Assembly: GCA_963675555.1 (NCBI GenBank)
Contig: OY776678.1
Location: 8,476,171-8,540,170 of the forward strand
Reading direction: 5' to 3'
Length of the DNA stretch: 64,000 nt
Source: Leptura quadrifasciata
Taxonomy: Eukaryota; Arthropoda; Insecta; Coleoptera; Cerambycidae
Part shown: piece by piece, positions 55,701 to 61,700 of the stretch
Layout: each line of letters starts with the position of its first letter
Numbering within the stretch: the first letter of the stretch is position 1
Notes under the pieces: generated by a model
Database searches by the model: none
Told to the model about the DNA's origin: nothing
What the model saw: the letters and a program-made list of their open reading frames with translations, nothing else
Position numbers and translations under genes: made by a program

Positions 55701-58700
55701 TTTGATGGTAATATGCAATTATTACACTTAACGCGCCAGTTTTGTAACTTTGGTTGCAGTCTGGTTACTTTCCTTATAGTAAACTAAGGACTAAAAATAT
55801 TATGTTTAACATACCGAATGGTTCAACGTGTGAATAATGAGCTCATAAAGTTTTTGTTGCGTTTTTTATCTGTAGAGTAAAATTGCAGACGACTATACTT
55901 TAGATCTTTCCAAGAATCTCAAAGAAGCATTTGGAATATCTATAAATAAATTCTTATTATCTTTGTTAACTGCAGATAACAGAAATATTGGATACCCTAG
56001 GCCTGCTTGATCATAGAACGACAATGACAAGTGGTCTTTCGGGAGGTCAAAAGAAGAGGCTATCAATTGCCTTGGAACTTGTAAGCAACCCTCCTATCAT
56101 GTTCTTTGATGAACCCACGAGCGGTTTGGATTCCTCGTCTTGTTTCCAGTGTATTTCCCTATTGAAAACTTTGGCCAAAGGTAGGTACTAATACAAAATC
56201 CTTTTTCGATTCAGTTCCGAAAATCACGTCTTATGAAATTTCGTTACAGTTTCGAATAGGGATAACTATTATTGAAAAAGTCTATCTTGGTTGGGCGGTG
56301 AATGAGCTGTGGCTAACCTCCCCCAGGACGTTAATATAATAAAAACCTTAAAGGAAAAATAAGGCAATAATTAAAATATTATATTGCTTACACAACACAA
56401 TTTATACAATTTCGCAGGCTGAAAATATGCTGACACAGGGAGTTTCACTGTAGACTTATATAATATACTCAAGAAAAATAAAGGGGCCTTACCAAATATC
56501 ACAGTTTTAAAAATCGGTAATTAAAACTGGCAGAACAGTAATTAGCAGTAATTAACGTATAGATTTAGTGAGTTAAATGTTTTAAGAAAGTATATTGAAA
56601 ATAGAAAGAAATATAATAACTATGAAATTATAATATTGCACTAGGACAGTTGCAATGTCACCAATGTTAAATAGAATCCTTCCTTAGAGCTCCCAGGCCT
56701 TATTTGTAATATTTCAGCTTTGGGGCCATCCATAAATGACGTCACGCTCCAGGGGGGTCCGTAGTTACGTGACTAAATGTGATAAGGGGGAGGGAGGGGG
56801 TCTGACTAAGTGTGACGTACAGAACGGTGAACTAATCAACAAAAGAAAAATATTGTAATATAAACACTTTTTATAGGTACTCTACATCTCTCAATTCGAC
56901 AGCCCTGTTAAAAATCAATACTAATTTAAGATAGACATCACACATCGTCAGGTAAAACGGCGCAATGTGAAGGTCACAAATAATAAATTTATTCAAATCT
57001 GTTCATAGGTTACAATTTAAAAAATCGTAAATGTCTATAGTCCAATGCAACCACCATACCACTACTAATACTGAAAATAATGATTTTATTTCTATTATTT
57101 TAAATTATTTGTTATTTTTCGTTTGTTAACGAAATTTTACGTATTTTTAAAAGCTTTTATTTAACTTGCAATGTTTGTTTGTTTGTTAGTTTGTTTAGGT
57201 GAAATCTTGCAATCAAAATTTCGATTAGTTCTAATTAAGCTAGAGCTTTGAAATTTTGCACGTGTATAATTCCGGTGACAATACACTTTAACATTTTTAT
57301 ATAAGAAAAAACAAGATGGCAGCTTCAAGATGGCGGACGACTTTACCGTTTATGATTCGATTCAAAATCGATATCTGGGGGTTTTCGAGATCGCCAATTA
57401 TGAGTTCTTGATCAAAATTTAGAAATTCAAAATGGCGGCGCCAATATGGCGGACGACTTTTGTTATTTATGGTCCAAATCGATATCTGGGAGTTTTCGGG
57501 TTCGCCGATTACGAATTTCTAGTAAGAAAATTAGTTCAAGATAGCGACTTCAAGATCGCGGACGACTTTATCGTTCCGATTCAGCTCAAAATCGATATCT
57601 GGAGATTTTCTAGGTCGCGGATTATGAACTTTAGTCAAAATTCAGAAATTTAAAATGGCGGCGCCAATATGGCTGACGACTTTTGTCATTTAGGTCCAAA
57701 TCGATCAAGGGGTTTTCGGGGTCGCGGATTACGAATTTCTAGTCAAAAATTTAGTTCAAGATGGCAGACGATTTTACCGTGTATGATCCGATTCGTTTGA
57801 AAATCGATATCTGGGGATTACAGCATATCAAGAGATTAAAAAGTAAAAAATAAAATTATATAAAAAGTATTTAAAAAAAGCTTTTATTTAAATGCTCTGA
57901 AAAGTAGAAAATAAACTTTGTAGTAAATCAAACCGTTACATTACATAATTTTTTTTATGATATAAAAGCTTGTCGCGAGCAATCGCAAGAATATCTCGCG
58001 ACAAGCTTTTACATATCATAAAAAAAATTATATAAGGTAACAAAATGGTGGGCTTGATTTATCTCAAAGTTTATTTTCTACTTTTTAGAGGATTTAAATA
58101 AAAGCTTTTTTAAAAATATTTTTTTATATAATTTTGTGTTATTTAATAAATATAGTTCTATATTATTTCAATATTTTATTGTTTTATCTTTCATACAAAT
58201 GAACAACTATGTGGTTGTAAATGTTTTAGTGTAATGAAAATATCGTGAATAATAATAAATAACGGAATCGAAAAAAAATGGGGAGGGGTTTCTATAAGCA
58301 TGATGTAATTTTTTGAGGGGTCTAGTTCAGCCTGACAAAATGTGACAATGGGGGGGGGGGGGATTTGATCTAAAATTCAAAAATTGACGTGACGTAATTT
58401 ATGGGTGGCCCCTTTGTACGTTGAGGTGTGTTAATGAAACGTACTACATGCAGATGGCATGCCGATTCTGACAAATTTGCTATTTTCTGGCCCCAAAACA
58501 TCCATTTTCGTCATAATAAAAAAAATTTGATTTTTTTTTCGACATCAATATTTTAGCTACAGCTGAGAAGAAAGGAAAAAGTCAACACCAACTCAGCCAT
58601 TGATTTTTTAATTTTATTTATCATTTGAAAACCATTAAAGAACAAAGGTTATGGTTTCATAGGGTTACACAAATTATTAACCGAAACAAATAGTAGGTAT

Positions 58701-61700
58701 ATTGTTTTAAGCAGTAAAATTGACATTTATTCTTGTCGAGGAACTTTTAAACCAATAGTTTGACAAATTTGCTTACTAAATGGCATGAACAACTTGTCAA
58801 ATGCAACATGTTAACCCATCCTGTCCCATGTCCTTGCTTTATGTGATTAATTATTCATAAAATTGTTATTATCTCGTTTAATCTGTGCTTTATTTGCAAA
58901 AAATATTTGTTTTGCTACTGACATAAACATACATATACGTGATCATCCAAGTTCAAGGTTCATCTCTGTGGAATTATTATATTCGTTTTATGTTGTACGA
59001 TTATTTTAATATAATCAAGTTACTTTCATGCGAATTACAAGTAAACACACTAGGCATTACTTTTAATTGCTCTTTTTTATTTAAATTATGATGATAATTT
59101 TTTGAATAAGAACTGTTTTTGTTGTTTTTGTCAATCTCTGATACCAAAATGCATAAAATTTTCTGGTACATGAAATCGCCAATTTTCACAAATTCCCAAA
59201 CGTAAACGCCACAGTGTCTCTCAACAAAGAATTAGTTTGTTGCTTAATGCTGGCAAGTCCCAATTGACCTTGTTTTAAAATGTCCGTATACTCTTGCAGA
59301 AGAAGGCTGTTTTGTTTGATTGTGTTACACCCATGCAGATAGAGGTGATGCTAAAATTTTATGCGATATGCTATTAACTTCAGGTACTGTTCCTTCTTGT
59401 ATCCTCTCAGAATGTTCAATATCTTTAATAAATTATATTTTGTATGTAGGTACTCTTATCTCAAAAGTGTAAGCGAGGCACAGATTATGAAATAAATTAT
59501 TTTGATTGTTTTTCTCTATTATATCTGACTCCTGTAAAGCCCTTATGGTTTTTAGTTTCTTGAAAAGTCAGGTTTTTGGGATACTGAATTGCCAGAGGTC
59601 CTCATATATTCGGCAAAGAGCAAAATACTGGCTTGAAACTGATGGCAGATCACTTACATAAATAAAAAAATAGCAACAGGCCTAGGATGGACCCTTGCGG
59701 CACTCTGCCAGTTACAGAATCAAAATTGCATTTATTAGTTGTTACTCAACAAGTTTGATAATTTTTTAATTTGCCAAGCACTCGGCAAGCATTTCCATGT
59801 CTAGTACTGATCAAATAAAACACTATTAATTTCTCATCTGTCAATTTTTCCGAACACTTGGAGCATTTTCGCTACATTAGTAAAACTAGAGACAGTGCTC
59901 GAACCGGATGGTGTTCTAATGTTTCATGTCCATTTGTAAATGTAACTTGACTGAACAGGGAGAATGTTTATTGCATGGTTAAAGGTAGTGTATTCGGATT
60001 TTGTTGGGTAGGGTTTTAGTCTCCACCTCCACTTGTTGTACCAGGTCATTGTTCTGTTATTAGTTCTTGTAATTGGACAACAGTTTTTTCCAGGGTGCGA
60101 TCATGACTAATTAGAGCCGTTTCATCAGCATACTGTAGAATATATATGTATTGGGATTAAAGTATTGTAGGTGTTTTTCAAAGTTGTAGATATCATAGCA
60201 GTAGATGTTGTATAGCAATGGTAAGAGTGGGGAGCCTTGCGGCAGTCTTTGTTGTGTTTTAAATAATTTTTTGACAGTTCAGTACTGCCAACTTGTACAA
60301 CAAACCCTCATGCCATACACTGTCAAACGTTTTGGTAATGTCAATAAGGATTGCTGCGCTATGATATCCTTCAAGTTTTGATGTTTGGATATTTGATGTA
60401 AGTATCGTCAGTGGATGTGTGGTGGAGCACTTTTCAAGGAATCCGAACTGATAAGTTGGGAATATGTGACCAATGGCTTCAGAGATCAGTTTTTTAATTA
60501 TCTGTTCTAGATTTTTTGCCAGCACCGATAACAACACTATAGGGCGCTAGTTGTCCACTCTATGGTGATTGGTGTTTGATTTAGGGATGGTGATAACAAT
60601 TCCTTGTTTCCATTGTGTGGGAAAGTACTGGTTGTTAAGACAGTATTCATATATTCTAATTATATATAGATGTACGTTATGTCCTAATTTTCGAATGACG
60701 CTTTTGGATATGTTATCTTTTCCGGGGCTGCGCTTTTTTCTTTATTTAATATTCAAAGTATGTCTCCTTACTTATTGCCTTATTTTGCCTTTGAAGTTCT
60801 TCTGAAAAAAAGTTGTTGGACCAATTTCTTATATCTTCGTAATTTGTCTCATCAAACTGATTGTCATTTTTTATGGTATGTTTTTTCAAAATGATAAGCA
60901 AACAGTTCTGCTTTTTCGAGGTCATAGAATTTGCCATTTTCTTATAGAGTAGTTATGTGTGATGTCTGTTTATACCTGGAGAGTTTTCTGATTTGTTGCC
61001 AGTAGTTTTTTCCTTGCTGTTGATTTATTTGATTACAAACATTTATCCATTTGTGTTCTTTATATTCTATTAATTTTTGGATGTTCTTGTTGTATGCGTT
61101 AAAGAGTCTTTTGTAGTCTTCATTTGTATTTGATAAGTAGTGTACATTTTTCTTTTATTTCTTATTAGTTTGATGATGAATGGTGGCAATTCGTGCAAGT
61201 AGAATTTTGTCTTTCTTTTAGGAGAGTTATGTATTATGGTCTCAGTTAATTTTTCATTAAAGCTATTTATTGTCTGTTCATCAATTGGGAGTTGCTGACT
61301 TTCTTCTATTTATTTTTCTATTGCAATACTAAATTTTTCAGTGTTACATTTGTGGAAGTTCATTTTCTCTACTTCTTCCATCGCATTTATTATTTTGTCA
61401 AGTTTAATGTTTACCTCTATTGCCAAATGATCGGAACTTATGTCAGGGTGGGTTTCGATTTTGTTTATATTATCTTCAATATTATTTGTGTAAAATAATA
61501 GATCTGGGGATTTAATCATGATGCTAATTTTACGATTATTGTAAGATTTGTGGTATAATTTTAACATATATATTTTTTTTCTTGTACTCAAGATTTTCTT
61601 GGGGAGATAATGGCTAATACTTACCAGAGGACTTTTTAACGTGAAATACCTAATTTCCTCTGGTAAACATGTCTCAAGGATTGGCGGTGAGCCCTTGAGC

